The translations under genes and the position numbers were made by a program. The notes beneath the pieces are model-generated. The model was given only the letters and a program-made list of their open reading frames with translations, searched no databases and was not told where the DNA came from. 8,912 bases of DNA from Cellulomonas sp. (GTDB lineage: Bacteria > Actinomycetota > Actinomycetes > Actinomycetales > Cellulomonadaceae). Below, in pieces: positions 1 through 6,346 of the stretch (positions are counted from its first letter, which is position 1; each line of letters begins with the position of its first letter). The stretch spans positions 1-8,912 of the forward strand of contig JAPSIJ010000077.1 in the NCBI GenBank assembly GCA_031178805.1. Reading direction: 5' to 3'.

Positions 1-6
1 GGTGGG

Positions 7-774
7 TCAGAACGCGCGGGTGATCATCGCGCGCTTGACCTCCTGGATCGCCTTGGTGACCTCGATGCCGCGGGGGCACGCCTCGGTGCAGTTGAAGGTG
101 GTCCGGCAGCGCCAGACGCCCTCCTTGTCGTTGAGGATCTCGAGGCGCTGCGCGCCGCCCTCGTCGCGGCTGTCGAAGATGAACCGGTGCGCGTTCACGA
201 TCGCCGCCGGGCCGAAGTACTGGCCGTCGGTCCAGAAGACGGGGCAGGAGCTCGTGCACGCGGCGCAGAGGATGCACTTGGTGGTGTCGTCGAACCGGGC
301 GCGCTCCTCGGGCGACTGGATCCGCTCGCGGGACGGCTCGGTGCCGGTGGTGATGAGGAACGGCATGATCTCGCGGTAGGAGGCGAAGAACGGCTCCATG
401 TCGACCACGAGGTCCTTGAGCACCGGCAGGCCCTTGATCGGCTCGACGGTGATCGGCTTGTCCGGGTTCAGGTCCTTGAGCAGCGCCTTGCAGGCGAGCC
501 GGTTGCGGCCGTTGATCCGCATGGCGTCGGAGCCGCAGACGCCGTGCGCGCAGGAGCGGCGGAAGGTCAGCGACCCGTCCGTCTCCCACTTGATCTTGTG
601 CAGGGCGTCGAGCAGGCGGTCGGTGCCGTGGGCGGTGACCGTGTGCTCCTCCCAGTACGCCTCGTCCCCGTGGGTCTCGGGCGTGTAGCGGCGGATCTTC
701 AGCGTGACCTCGAACGACGGGATCTCGCCGGCCTTCGGCTCGGCGGCGGCCGAGCGCTCTGCGACAGCAGTCAT
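7..774 (-). CDS. sdhB: Succinate dehydrogenase iron-sulfur subunit SdhB
   Basis: Electron-transfer subunit of complex II: it passes electrons from the SdhA flavin through three Fe-S clusters to the quinone site at the membrane. The 255-residue product is full length. Visible ligands fit all three clusters. The N-terminal ferredoxin domain has C75, C80, D83 (Asp as in E. coli SdhB) and C95 for 2Fe-2S. The C-terminal domain has C167, C170, C173 and C233 for 4Fe-4S, and C177, C223 and C229 for 3Fe-4S. The ATG shares its A with the sdhA TGA (TGATG), and a GGAAG lies 5 nt upstream inside sdhA, so translation is probably coupled. The same frame stays open far upstream across sdhA, but only this start gives the SdhB N-terminus. 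It is the last gene of the operon visible here; the stop lies six bases from the window edge. Identity is very secure. Confidence 0.97.
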   Translation of the reverse strand: MTAVAERSAAAEPKAGEIPSFEVTLKIRRYTPETHGDEAYWEEHTVTAHGTDRLLDALHKIKWETDGSLTFRRSCAHGVCGSDAMRINGRNRLACKALLKDLNPDKPITVEPIKGLPVLKDLVVDMEPFFASYREIMPFLITTGTEPSRERIQSPEERARFDDTTKCILCAACTSSCPVFWTDGQYFGPAAIVNAHRFIFDSRDEGGAQRLEILNDKEGVWRCRTTFNCTEACPRGIEVTKAIQEVKRAMITRAF

Positions 775-2612
775 CAGTACTTCCGCTCCATCGGCTGGTA
801 CACGGTGGTCACGACGGGCTTGGTGCCCAGGACGACAGCCGGGCGGCCGGGGCCGGGCGCGGGGATCTCCTCGCCCTTCGGCGCGGAGCCGGCGGGGGAG
901 TCGACCGGCACGCCGGGCACGCGGCGGTAGGCCATCGTGTGCTCCATGAACGACTCGTCGTCGCGCTTGGGGTAGTCCTCGCGGAAGTGCCCACCGCGGG
1001 ACTCCCGCCGGTTGAGCGCCCCGACGACGACGGTCTCGGCGATGTCGAGCAGGAAGCCCAGCTCGATCGCCTCGATCAGGTCGGTGTTGAAGGCGCGGCC
1101 CTTGTCCTGGACCGACACCCGGGTGTAGCGCTCCTGCAGGACCTGGATGTCCTGGAACGCCTGCCGCAGCGACTCGGCGGTGCGGAAGACCTGCGCGTTG
1201 GCGTCCATCGTCTGCTGCAGCTCGCGCCGCACGTCGGACACCCGCTCGCCCTGGGGGCGGCCGCGCATCTGCTCGAGCTGGGCCACCACGGCGGCCTCGG
1301 GCTCCGGCGGCAGGTCGACCCAGGACGCCGTCGCGGCGTACTCGGCGGCCGAGATGCCGGCGCGCTTGCCGAACACGTTGATGTCCAGCAGCGAGTTCGT
1401 GCCGAGCCGGTTGGAGCCGTGCACGGACACGCAGGCGACCTCGCCGGCGGCGTACAGGCCGCGCACCACGTGGGTGGTGTCGCGGAGCACCTCGGCGTCG
1501 ACGTTGGTCGGCACGCCGCCCATGGCGTAGTGCGCCGTCGGGTACACCGGCACGGGCTCCGTGTACGGCTCGATGCCGAGGTACGTGCGCGCGAACTCCG
1601 TGATGTCCGGGAGCTTGGCGTCGATGTGCGCGGGGTCGAGGTGGGTCAGGTCGAGCAGGACGTAGTCCTTGTTCGGCCCGGCGCCGCGGCCCTCGCGCAC
1701 CTCGTTGGCCATCGACCGGGCGACGATGTCGCGCGGGGCGAGGTCCTTGATGGTGGGCGCGTACCGCTCCATGAACCGCTCGCCGTCGGCGTTGCGGAGG
1801 ATGCCGCCCTCGCCGCGCGCCGCCTCGGAGAGCAGGATGCCGAGGCCCGCGAGGCCGGTCGGGTGGAACTGGAAGAACTCCATGTCCTCCAGCGGCAGCC
1901 CGCGGCGGTAGGCGAGGGCCATGCCGTCGCCGGTGAGGGTGTGCGCGTTCGACGTCGTCTTGTAGATCTTGCCGGCGCCGCCGGTGGCCAGGACGACGGA
2001 CTTGGCGCGGAAGACGTGGATCTCGCCGGTGGCCAGCTCGTACGCGACGACGCCGGAGACGGCGACGTCCTCGCCGTCCGGCACCTCGCGCCCGGTGAGG
2101 TCGTGCGTGAGGATCAGGTCCAGCACGTAGAACTCGTTGAAGAACGCGACCTCGTTCTTCACGCACTGCTGGTACAGCGTCTGCAGGATCATGTGGCCCG
2201 TGCGGTCCGCGGCGTAGCAGGCCCGGCGCACGGCGGCCTCGCCGTGGTTGCGGGTGTGCCCGCCGAACCGGCGCTGGTCGATCCGGCCCTCGGGGGTGCG
2301 GTTGAACGGCAGGCCCATCCGCTCCAGGTCGAGCACCGCGTCGATGGCCTCGTTGGCCATGATCGTGGCGGCGTCCTGGTCGACGAGGTAGTCGCCGCCC
2401 TTGACGGTGTCGAAGGTGTGCCACTCGGGGTTGTCGTCCTCGACGTTGCCGAGCGCGGCGCACATGCCGCCCTGGGCCGCGCCGGTGTGCGAGCGGGTCG
2501 GGTAGAGCTTCGAGATGACCGCCGTGCGGGTGCGGACGGACGACTCGAGCGCGGCGCGCATCCCGGCGCCGCCGGCGCCGACGATGACGACGTCGAACTG
2601 GTGGGTCTGCAT
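774..2612 (-). CDS. sdhA: Succinate dehydrogenase flavoprotein subunit SdhA
   Basis: Catalytic subunit of complex II, oxidising succinate to fumarate with covalently bound FAD on the cytoplasmic face. The product is 612 residues, normal for the family. Visible parts: an N-terminal Rossmann motif GAGGAG (12-17); the flavin-linking histidine H42 in RSHTGAAQGG; a second dinucleotide-fold motif ATGGAG (209-214); and the active-site set H250 (FHPTG), R294 (PRD), H361 (TAHYAMGG) and R402 (GSNRLG). The last four align with E. coli H242, R286, H354 and R399. A start at ATG 2612 is preferred because MQTHQFDVV matches the usual actinobacterial N-terminus and GGAGG (2628-2624) precedes it by 11 nt. An in-frame TTG at 2630 would add six residues but would place the GGAGG inside the gene. 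It lies 43 nt after sdhD and overlaps sdhB by one base. Confidence 0.98.
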   Translation of the reverse strand: MQTHQFDVVIVGAGGAGMRAALESSVRTRTAVISKLYPTRSHTGAAQGGMCAALGNVEDDNPEWHTFDTVKGGDYLVDQDAATIMANEAIDAVLDLERMGLPFNRTPEGRIDQRRFGGHTRNHGEAAVRRACYAADRTGHMILQTLYQQCVKNEVAFFNEFYVLDLILTHDLTGREVPDGEDVAVSGVVAYELATGEIHVFRAKSVVLATGGAGKIYKTTSNAHTLTGDGMALAYRRGLPLEDMEFFQFHPTGLAGLGILLSEAARGEGGILRNADGERFMERYAPTIKDLAPRDIVARSMANEVREGRGAGPNKDYVLLDLTHLDPAHIDAKLPDITEFARTYLGIEPYTEPVPVYPTAHYAMGGVPTNVDAEVLRDTTHVVRGLYAAGEVACVSVHGSNRLGTNSLLDINVFGKRAGISAAEYAATASWVDLPPEPEAAVVAQLEQMRGRPQGERVSDVRRELQQTMDANAQVFRTAESLRQAFQDIQVLQERYTRVSVQDKGRAFNTDLIEAIELGFLLDIAETVVVGALNRRESRGGHFREDYPKRDDESFMEHTMAYRRVPGVPVDSPAGSAPKGEEIPAPGPGRPAVVLGTKPVVTTVYQPMERKY

Positions 2613-2655
2613 CGGGGTCGATGCCTCCAAAGACTTCAGGGGGGTGGGCGAGCGC

Positions 2656-3105
2656 TCAGGCGGTGCAGAAGGACGGCAGCAGGTCCGCCGGGCTGCCGGC
2701 GGGGCACGGGTCGAAGGTGAAGATCACCAGCGTGCCGAGCAGCACGACCACGACGAACGACACGTAGAGCGCCATCTTCAGCACCATCCGGGTGCTGTCG
2801 CGCTCGGCGTAGTCGTTGATGATCGTCCGCACGCCGTTGGTGCCGTGGATCATCGCGAGCCAGAGCATCAGCAGGTCCCAGACCTGCCAGAACGGGGACG
2901 CCCACTTGCCGGCGACGAAGCCGAAGTCGATCGCCGAGATGCCGTCGCCGGCGACCAGGTTCACGAACAGGTGGCCGAAGATCAGCACGAGCAGCACGAC
3001 GCCGGACGCGCGCATGAACATCCAGCCGTAGAGCTCCCAGTTGCCGCGGGAGGTGCGGCGGCCGGGCCCGGCGGCGCGGGTGCGGGGGGCGGGAATGGTG
3101 GTCAT
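2656..3105 (-). CDS. sdhD: Succinate dehydrogenase membrane anchor SdhD
   Basis: Second membrane anchor of complex II, forming the heme b and quinone pocket with SdhC. The 149-residue product has a basic, Pro-rich N-tail (1-25), then three hydrophobic helices at about 33-53, 72-96 and 107-131. H87 in the H-x3-G motif of helix 2 resembles the heme-ligand motif of the family; H45 in helix 1 is a second candidate. D98 and Y99 after helix 2 recall the conserved Asp-Tyr near the quinone site. The ATG overlaps the sdhC stop by one base (TGATG), and GGAGG (3116-3112) sits 6 nt upstream. Such anchors diverge strongly in sequence, so assignment rests on topology, motif and operon position as well as general family resemblance. 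Confidence 0.93.
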   Translation of the reverse strand: MTTIPAPRTRAAGPGRRTSRGNWELYGWMFMRASGVVLLVLIFGHLFVNLVAGDGISAIDFGFVAGKWASPFWQVWDLLMLWLAMIHGTNGVRTIINDYAERDSTRMVLKMALYVSFVVVVLLGTLVIFTFDPCPAGSPADLLPSFCTA

Positions 3106-3527
3106 CACTCGCCTCCGAAGACGTGCATCAGGTGGCGGGGCAGGAAGCCGGCCATCGTCACGACGAACAGCCCCAGCACCACCCAGAGCATCACGCGCTG
3201 GTAGCGGGCGCCCTTGGACCAGAAGTCGACCAGCATGATCCGGATGCCGTTGAAGGCGTGGAACACGATGGCGGCGACCAGGCCGGCCTCGCCGAGACCC
3301 ATGATCGGGTTCTTGTACGTCCCGATCACGGCGTTGTACGCCTCGGGGGAGACCCGCACGAGCGACGTGTCGAGCACGTGCACGAGCAGGAAGAAGAAGA
3401 TCAGCACACCGGTGATGCGGTGGGCGACCCAGGACCACATGCCTTCGCGGCCGCGGTACAGGGTGCCGCCGGGGATCCGCTTGGCCGTGGGGGCGGCGTC
3501 GCGCGGTTCGGTCGGCGCAGTGGGCAC
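3105..3527 (-). CDS. sdhC: Succinate dehydrogenase cytochrome b subunit SdhC
   Basis: First gene of the operon: the cytochrome b556-type anchor that tethers SdhA/SdhB and helps bind heme and menaquinone. The 140-residue product has a hydrophilic N-tail, the typical HRITG segment (36-40) entering helix 1 (about 33-55), helix 2 (about 76-102) with H90 in FHAFNGIRI, the usual axial heme ligand motif H-x3-GIR, and helix 3 (about 111-130). H50 in helix 1 could be a further ligand. The start is GTG, with a strong AGGAGG (3539-3534) six bases upstream, which fixes it. Its TGA overlaps the sdhD ATG. The control region upstream is shared divergently with the mannose-1-phosphate guanylyltransferase gene. 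Confidence 0.95.
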   Translation of the reverse strand: MPTAPTEPRDAAPTAKRIPGGTLYRGREGMWSWVAHRITGVLIFFFLLVHVLDTSLVRVSPEAYNAVIGTYKNPIMGLGEAGLVAAIVFHAFNGIRIMLVDFWSKGARYQRVMLWVVLGLFVVTMAGFLPRHLMHVFGGE

Positions 3528-3555
3528 GGGAGGCCTCCTGGCGAGTTCGGGCGGG

Positions 3556-3585
3556 ACTGCAGTGTCCGGTCAGATCACTGTAGTG
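3556..3585. repeat. Two ACTG(C/T)AGTG 9-mers, 21 bp apart, at the sdh promoter
   Basis: ACTGCAGTG at 3556-3564 and ACTGTAGTG at 3577-3585 differ at one base and start exactly 21 bp apart, two helical turns. Each carries a near-palindromic ACTG(C/T)AGT core. One covers the probable sdh -10 and the other falls just after the predicted start, as expected for paired repressor sites. I cannot name a regulator from the motif. Confidence 0.4.
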
Positions 3586-3587
3586 AT
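3574..3587 (-). promoter_or_regulatory. Probable sdhCDAB promoter within a palindrome
   Basis: The palindrome ATCACT-GT-AGTGAT is perfect. On the minus strand it contains TACAGT (3582-3577), which fits the actinobacterial -10 consensus TANNNT. A start near 3570 would give a leader of about 43 nt with AGGAGG before the sdhC GTG. I see no convincing -35, so an activator may be required. The palindrome could itself be an operator. Promoter position is inferred, not demonstrated. Confidence 0.5.
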
Positions 3588-3630
3588 GGTGCGCCGTGAC
3601 GCGGTCCGCAGCCGCATCGATCCGGGGTGA

Positions 3631-3646
3631 TGTGACCAAGCGCACA
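3631..3646. promoter_or_regulatory. CRP/GlxR-like binding site
   Basis: TGTGA-CCAAGC-GCACA matches the TGTGA-N6-TCACA consensus of CRP/FNR-type regulators (GlxR/Crp in actinobacteria) with one mismatch. Its centre lies about 68 bp upstream of the predicted sdh start, a spacing seen for activators, and about 95 bp upstream of the divergent guanylyltransferase start. GlxR is known to bind upstream of sdhCAB in Corynebacterium glutamicum, which supports the idea; the site itself is untested. Confidence 0.4.
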
Positions 3647-3654
3647 CAGGTTCC

Positions 3655-3702
3655 GGGACCCAGGTCCCAGGACGCCGGGACTCCCGACCGGTGCTCGACC
3701 GG
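3655..3702. repeat. GGGACC palindrome and CGACCGG direct repeat before manC
   Basis: A perfect inverted repeat GGGACC-CA-GGTCCC occupies 3655-3668. CGACCGG then occurs twice, at 3685-3691 and 3696-3702, 11 bp apart (about one helical turn), running into the -35 region of the guanylyltransferase promoter. Short GC-rich repeats arise easily in this base composition, so a regulatory role is only possible. Confidence 0.25.
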
Positions 3703-3719
3703 CGGTGCGACCCCTTCGC

Positions 3720-3732
3720 TACGCTGCCCCGC
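3720..3732 (+). promoter_or_regulatory. -10 box for a leaderless guanylyltransferase mRNA
   Basis: TACGCT (3720-3725) fits TANNNT and ends 7 nt before the ATG at 3733, so RNA synthesis should start at or next to the A of the start codon. No Shine-Dalgarno sequence lies before the ATG. TCGACC at 3695-3700 is a weak -35 candidate with a long 19-bp spacer. Confidence 0.6.
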
Positions 3733-4887
3733 ATGTCGAGCCCCGCAGCCGCCGCGGCCCCCGCCGCCCCCGCGCCGATCCCCGGCTTCCACGCCGTCGT
3801 CCCCGCCGGCGGCGCGGGCACCCGCCTGTGGCCGCTGTCGCGGCAGGGCGCCCCCAAGTTCCTGCACGACCTGACCGGCACCGGCCGCACCCTGCTGCAG
3901 GGCACCGTGGACCGGCTGCTGCCGCTCACCGGCCCCGAGGGCGTGCTGGTGGTCACGGGCGTCCGGCACGCCGAGGCCGTCGCGGCCCAGCTGCCGGAGC
4001 TCGGCGCGGGCCAGGTCGTCGCCGAGCCGTCCCCGCGGGACTCGATGGCCGCCATCGGCCTGGCCGCGGCGGTGCTCGCCGAGCGGCACGGGCCGGAGGT
4101 CGTGCTCGGCTCGTTCGCCGCGGACCACGTGATCGACGACCTGGACCGCTTCTGGTCGGCCGTGACCGAGGGCGTCGCCGCCGCGCGCGCCGGCTACGTC
4201 GTCACGATCGGCATCGCCGCCACCGAGCCGTCGACCGCCTTCGGCTACATCCGCGCCGCGGGCGCCCTGGGCGTGCCGGACGCGCCGAGCGCCCGGCACG
4301 TCGCCGGGTTCACCGAGAAGCCGGACGCCGAGACCGCCGCCGCCTACCTCGCCACGGGCGACTACCGGTGGAACGCCGGGATGTTCCTGGTGCAGGCCGG
4401 CGTGCTGCTGGACCACCTCGCCGCCCAGCTGCCGCCGCTCGCCGCGGGGCTGCGCACCATCGCCGCCGCGTGGGACGACCCCGAGCGCCGGGACGCCGTG
4501 CTGGCCGAGGTGTGGCCCGGCCTGACCAAGATCGCGATCGACCACGCCATCGCCGAGCCGGTCGCCGCGGCGGGCGGCGTCGCCGTGGTGCCCGGGGACT
4601 TCACCTGGGACGACGTCGGCGACTTCGCCTCGCTCGGCGCGATGCTGCCGGCCCTCGGCGTGGACGGCGGCCGCACCCTCGGCGACGAGGCGCTCGTGCA
4701 GCGGATCGACGCCCCGGGCGCCCTCGTGGTGCCCGGCGACGGCCGCACGGTGACCGTCCTCGGCATCCCGGACGCCGTCGTGGTGGACACCGCCGACGCG
4801 CTGCTCGTCACGACCGCGGCGCACGCCCAGGCGGTCAAGGGCGCCGTCGACGGCTGGCGCTCGCGGGGTCGCGACGACCTGCTCTGA
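3733..4887 (+). CDS. manC: Mannose-1-phosphate guanylyltransferase (GDP-mannose synthesis)
   Basis: Cytoplasmic nucleotidyltransferase making GDP-mannose from GTP and mannose-1-phosphate, the donor for phosphatidylinositol mannosides, lipomannan and glycoprotein mannosylation in actinobacteria. The 384-residue product begins with an Ala/Pro-rich tail (1-18). Then come the nucleotide-binding signature AGGAGTRLWPLSR (25-37) with K42, the metal-binding region FAADH (128-132), FTEKP (193-197), WNAGMF (213-218) and WDDVG (292-296). It ends without the C-terminal cupin isomerase domain of bifunctional ManC/AlgA, so it should be monofunctional, like mycobacterial Rv3264c (called ManB there). ATG 3733 is chosen over the in-frame GTG at 3691 because of the leaderless-type promoter. 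It is divergent from sdhC and 56 nt upstream of the amidohydrolase. Its sugar could in principle be another hexose-1-phosphate, but the motifs favour mannose. Confidence 0.9.
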   Translation: MSSPAAAAAPAAPAPIPGFHAVVPAGGAGTRLWPLSRQGAPKFLHDLTGTGRTLLQGTVDRLLPLTGPEGVLVVTGVRHAEAVAAQLPELGAGQVVAEPSPRDSMAAIGLAAAVLAERHGPEVVLGSFAADHVIDDLDRFWSAVTEGVAAARAGYVVTIGIAATEPSTAFGYIRAAGALGVPDAPSARHVAGFTEKPDAETAAAYLATGDYRWNAGMFLVQAGVLLDHLAAQLPPLAAGLRTIAAAWDDPERRDAVLAEVWPGLTKIAIDHAIAEPVAAAGGVAVVPGDFTWDDVGDFASLGAMLPALGVDGGRTLGDEALVQRIDAPGALVVPGDGRTVTVLGIPDAVVVDTADALLVTTAAHAQAVKGAVDGWRSRGRDDLL

Positions 4888-4930
4888 GGCGCCTGACCTG
4901 CGGCGACCTGCCCCGGACGGCGCGGACGGC

Positions 4931-4943
4931 TAGGGTCGGTCGG
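4931..4943 (+). promoter_or_regulatory. -10 box for a leaderless amidohydrolase mRNA
   Basis: TAGGGT (4931-4936) fits TANNNT and ends 7 nt before the GTG at 4944, the same geometry as the promoter of the preceding gene. No Shine-Dalgarno sequence is present, and no clear -35 is seen. This suggests the amidohydrolase is transcribed on its own as well as, or instead of, by read-through. Confidence 0.6.
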
Positions 4944-6143
4944 GTGATCGTCGACGCCTCCCGGGTGACCCAGCTCGTGTCCACCCTCCAGCCCGAGCTC
5001 GTCGAGATCCGCCGCGACATCCACGCCCACCCCGAGCTGGGCCGCACCGAGCAGCGCACCACCCGCCTGGTCGCCGACCGGCTCCGGCTGGCCGGCCTGA
5101 ACCCCCGGCTGCTGCCCGGGACCGGGCTCGTGTGCGACCTCGGACCGACCACCGTCGAGACCGGGCGGCGCCGGATCGCGCTGCGGGCCGACATGGACGC
5201 GCTGCCCGTGCAGGAGACCACCGGCCTGCCGTACGCCTCCACGGTGCACGGCGTCGCGCACGCCTGCGGGCACGACGTGCACACCACCGCCGTGCTGGGC
5301 GCCGGCCTGGTGCTGGCCGAGCTGCACGAGGCGGGCGCGCTGCCGACCGGCGTGCGGCTGGTGTTCCAGCCCGCCGAGGAGGTGCAGCCCGGCGGCGCCC
5401 TGGACGTGATCGCCGCGGGCGGCCTGGACGGCGTCGGCCGGATCTTCGCCGTGCACTGCGACCCGAAGGTGGACGCGGGCCGGATCGGCTCCCGGATCGG
5501 ACCGATCACCTCGGCCTCGGACGAGGTGACGGTCGTGCTGACCGGGCCCGGCGGGCACACCTCCCGCCCGCACCTGACCGGGGACGTCGTCTACGCGCTC
5601 GGCCAGGTCATCACGCAGGTGCCCGCGGTGCTGGGCCGGCGGCTCGACCCGCGCTCCGGCGTGAACCTCACCTGGGGCGCCGTGCAGGCGGGCCAGGCGC
5701 ACAACGCGATCCCGGCGACGGGCTCGGTGCGCGGCACGCTGCGCTGCCTGGACGTGCGGGCGTGGGAGCGGGCGTCGCAGGTGTTCCACGACGCGGTGGA
5801 GCAGGTCGTCGCGCCGTACGGCGTCGAGGTCGAGGTCCGGCACCTGCGCGGGGTGCCCCCCGTGGAGAACGAGGAGCGCGCGGTCGCGGTGCTCGAGGCC
5901 GCGGCGCGCGACGTGCTCGGCGAGGAGGCCGTGCAGCTGACCGAGCAGTCGCTCGGCGGCGAGGACTTCGCCTGGTACCTGACGAAGGTGCCCGGGGCGA
6001 TGGCCCGGCTCGGCACCCGGACGCCCGGCGGGCACACCTACGACATCCACCAGGGCGACCTGGTGGTGGACGAGTCGGCGATCGCGCACGGGGCGGCGCT
6101 GCTCGCCCGCGCGGCCCTGCGGGCCGGCGCCGCGCCCGCCTGA
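4944..6143 (+). CDS. M20D-family metal-dependent amidohydrolase
   Basis: Probably hydrolyses an N-acyl amino acid, hippurate-like or related amide in the cytoplasm. The 399-residue product is full length for M20D peptidases. Visible motifs: RRDIHAHPELG (23-33), RADMDALPVQE (81-91), HACGHD (106-111) with candidate metal ligands C108 and H110, QPAEE (142-146) with E145 as likely ligand or base, H171 in AVHCD, GGHTSRPH (203-210) in the dimerisation domain, NAIP (254-257), and H369 in the C-terminal ligand region. No signal peptide is seen. GTG 4944 is chosen because a TAGGGT box sits 7 nt before it and the family N-terminus starts here. The frame is open back through all of manC, so automatic callers could extend it wrongly. 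It resembles the AmiA/AmiB-type amidohydrolases that mycobacteria keep in the same part of the chromosome. Substrate cannot be told from sequence. Confidence 0.9.
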   Translation: MIVDASRVTQLVSTLQPELVEIRRDIHAHPELGRTEQRTTRLVADRLRLAGLNPRLLPGTGLVCDLGPTTVETGRRRIALRADMDALPVQETTGLPYASTVHGVAHACGHDVHTTAVLGAGLVLAELHEAGALPTGVRLVFQPAEEVQPGGALDVIAAGGLDGVGRIFAVHCDPKVDAGRIGSRIGPITSASDEVTVVLTGPGGHTSRPHLTGDVVYALGQVITQVPAVLGRRLDPRSGVNLTWGAVQAGQAHNAIPATGSVRGTLRCLDVRAWERASQVFHDAVEQVVAPYGVEVEVRHLRGVPPVENEERAVAVLEAAARDVLGEEAVQLTEQSLGGEDFAWYLTKVPGAMARLGTRTPGGHTYDIHQGDLVVDESAIAHGAALLARAALRAGAAPA

Positions 6144-6144
6144 G

Positions 6145-6181
6145 CCCCCCGACCGGGCCGCGGGCCGGCCGGCGAGGGGGG
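6145..6181 (+). terminator. Hairpin after the amidohydrolase, probable terminator
   Basis: One base after the stop codon, CCCCCC (6145-6150) pairs with GGGGGG (6176-6181). Inside, CCGG (6153-6156) pairs with CCGG (6169-6172) and CC with GG, giving about 12 bp with small internal loops and a 7-nt loop. No T-run follows, which is common for actinobacterial terminators. Confidence 0.5.
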
Positions 6182-6193
6182 TCGCCCGCCCGG

Positions 6194-6238
6194 CACCCGG
6201 GTGAGGACGCTGCGCCGCCCGGGTGACCCGCCACCCGG
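6194..6238. repeat. Cluster of CCGGGTG/CACCCGG repeats upstream of the lipoprotein gene
   Basis: A perfect 10-bp palindrome CACCCGGGTG (6194-6203) is followed by an inverted repeat CCGGGTG-N6-CACCCGG (6219-6238); their centres are 30 bp apart, close to three helical turns. The second could fold as a 7-bp hairpin. It may be a regulator site, part of a terminator, or chance in GC-rich DNA. Confidence 0.35.
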
Positions 6239-6309
6239 ACGAATGTTCCAAGTGAGTAACGAAGGCTCCCGGCGACCCCCCGGTAACACTCCGGACACCT
6301 GGCCCTGGC

Positions 6310-6326
6310 TAGGGTTCGTGGCGAAC
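6310..6326 (+). promoter_or_regulatory. Probable promoter and operator-like repeat of the nucleoside-binding lipoprotein gene
   Basis: TAGGGT (6310-6315) fits TANNNT; a start near 6322 would give a leader of about 97 nt. A perfect inverted repeat GTTCG-TGG-CGAAC (6314-6326) overlaps the box and the predicted start, a position suited to a repressor. It lies just downstream of a relatively AT-rich patch (6241-6290) that holds two GTAAC copies. No clear -35 was found. The half-sites are in the opposite order to a LexA box. Confidence 0.5.
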
Positions 6327-6346
6327 ACCGGACGGACCCGGCAGCG

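Noticed and set aside
775..2463. Possible N-terminal extension of SdhB through sdhA
   Set aside because: The frame is open only because of base composition and overlaps sdhA completely. SdhB begins at the ATG overlapping the sdhA stop and has normal length there.
939..2720. Long open frame on the plus strand opposite sdhA (593 codons)
   Set aside because: It is antisense to a fully supported SdhA; the product is low-complexity Val/Gly/Arg-rich with no motif. High GC removes stop codons from shadow frames.
3705..4943. Possible N-terminal extension of the amidohydrolase through manC
   Set aside because: This part is manC in another frame, Arg/Pro-rich and motif-free. The TAGGGT box and family N-terminus place the start at GTG 4944.
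4888..4943. Terminator between manC and the amidohydrolase
   Set aside because: The 56-nt gap has no inverted repeat long enough for a stable hairpin; only the -10 box stands out.
6314..6326. GTTCG-N3-CGAAC considered as a LexA (SOS) box
   Set aside because: Actinobacterial LexA boxes read GAAC-N4-GTTC; here the half-sites are in the opposite order with a 3-nt centre.
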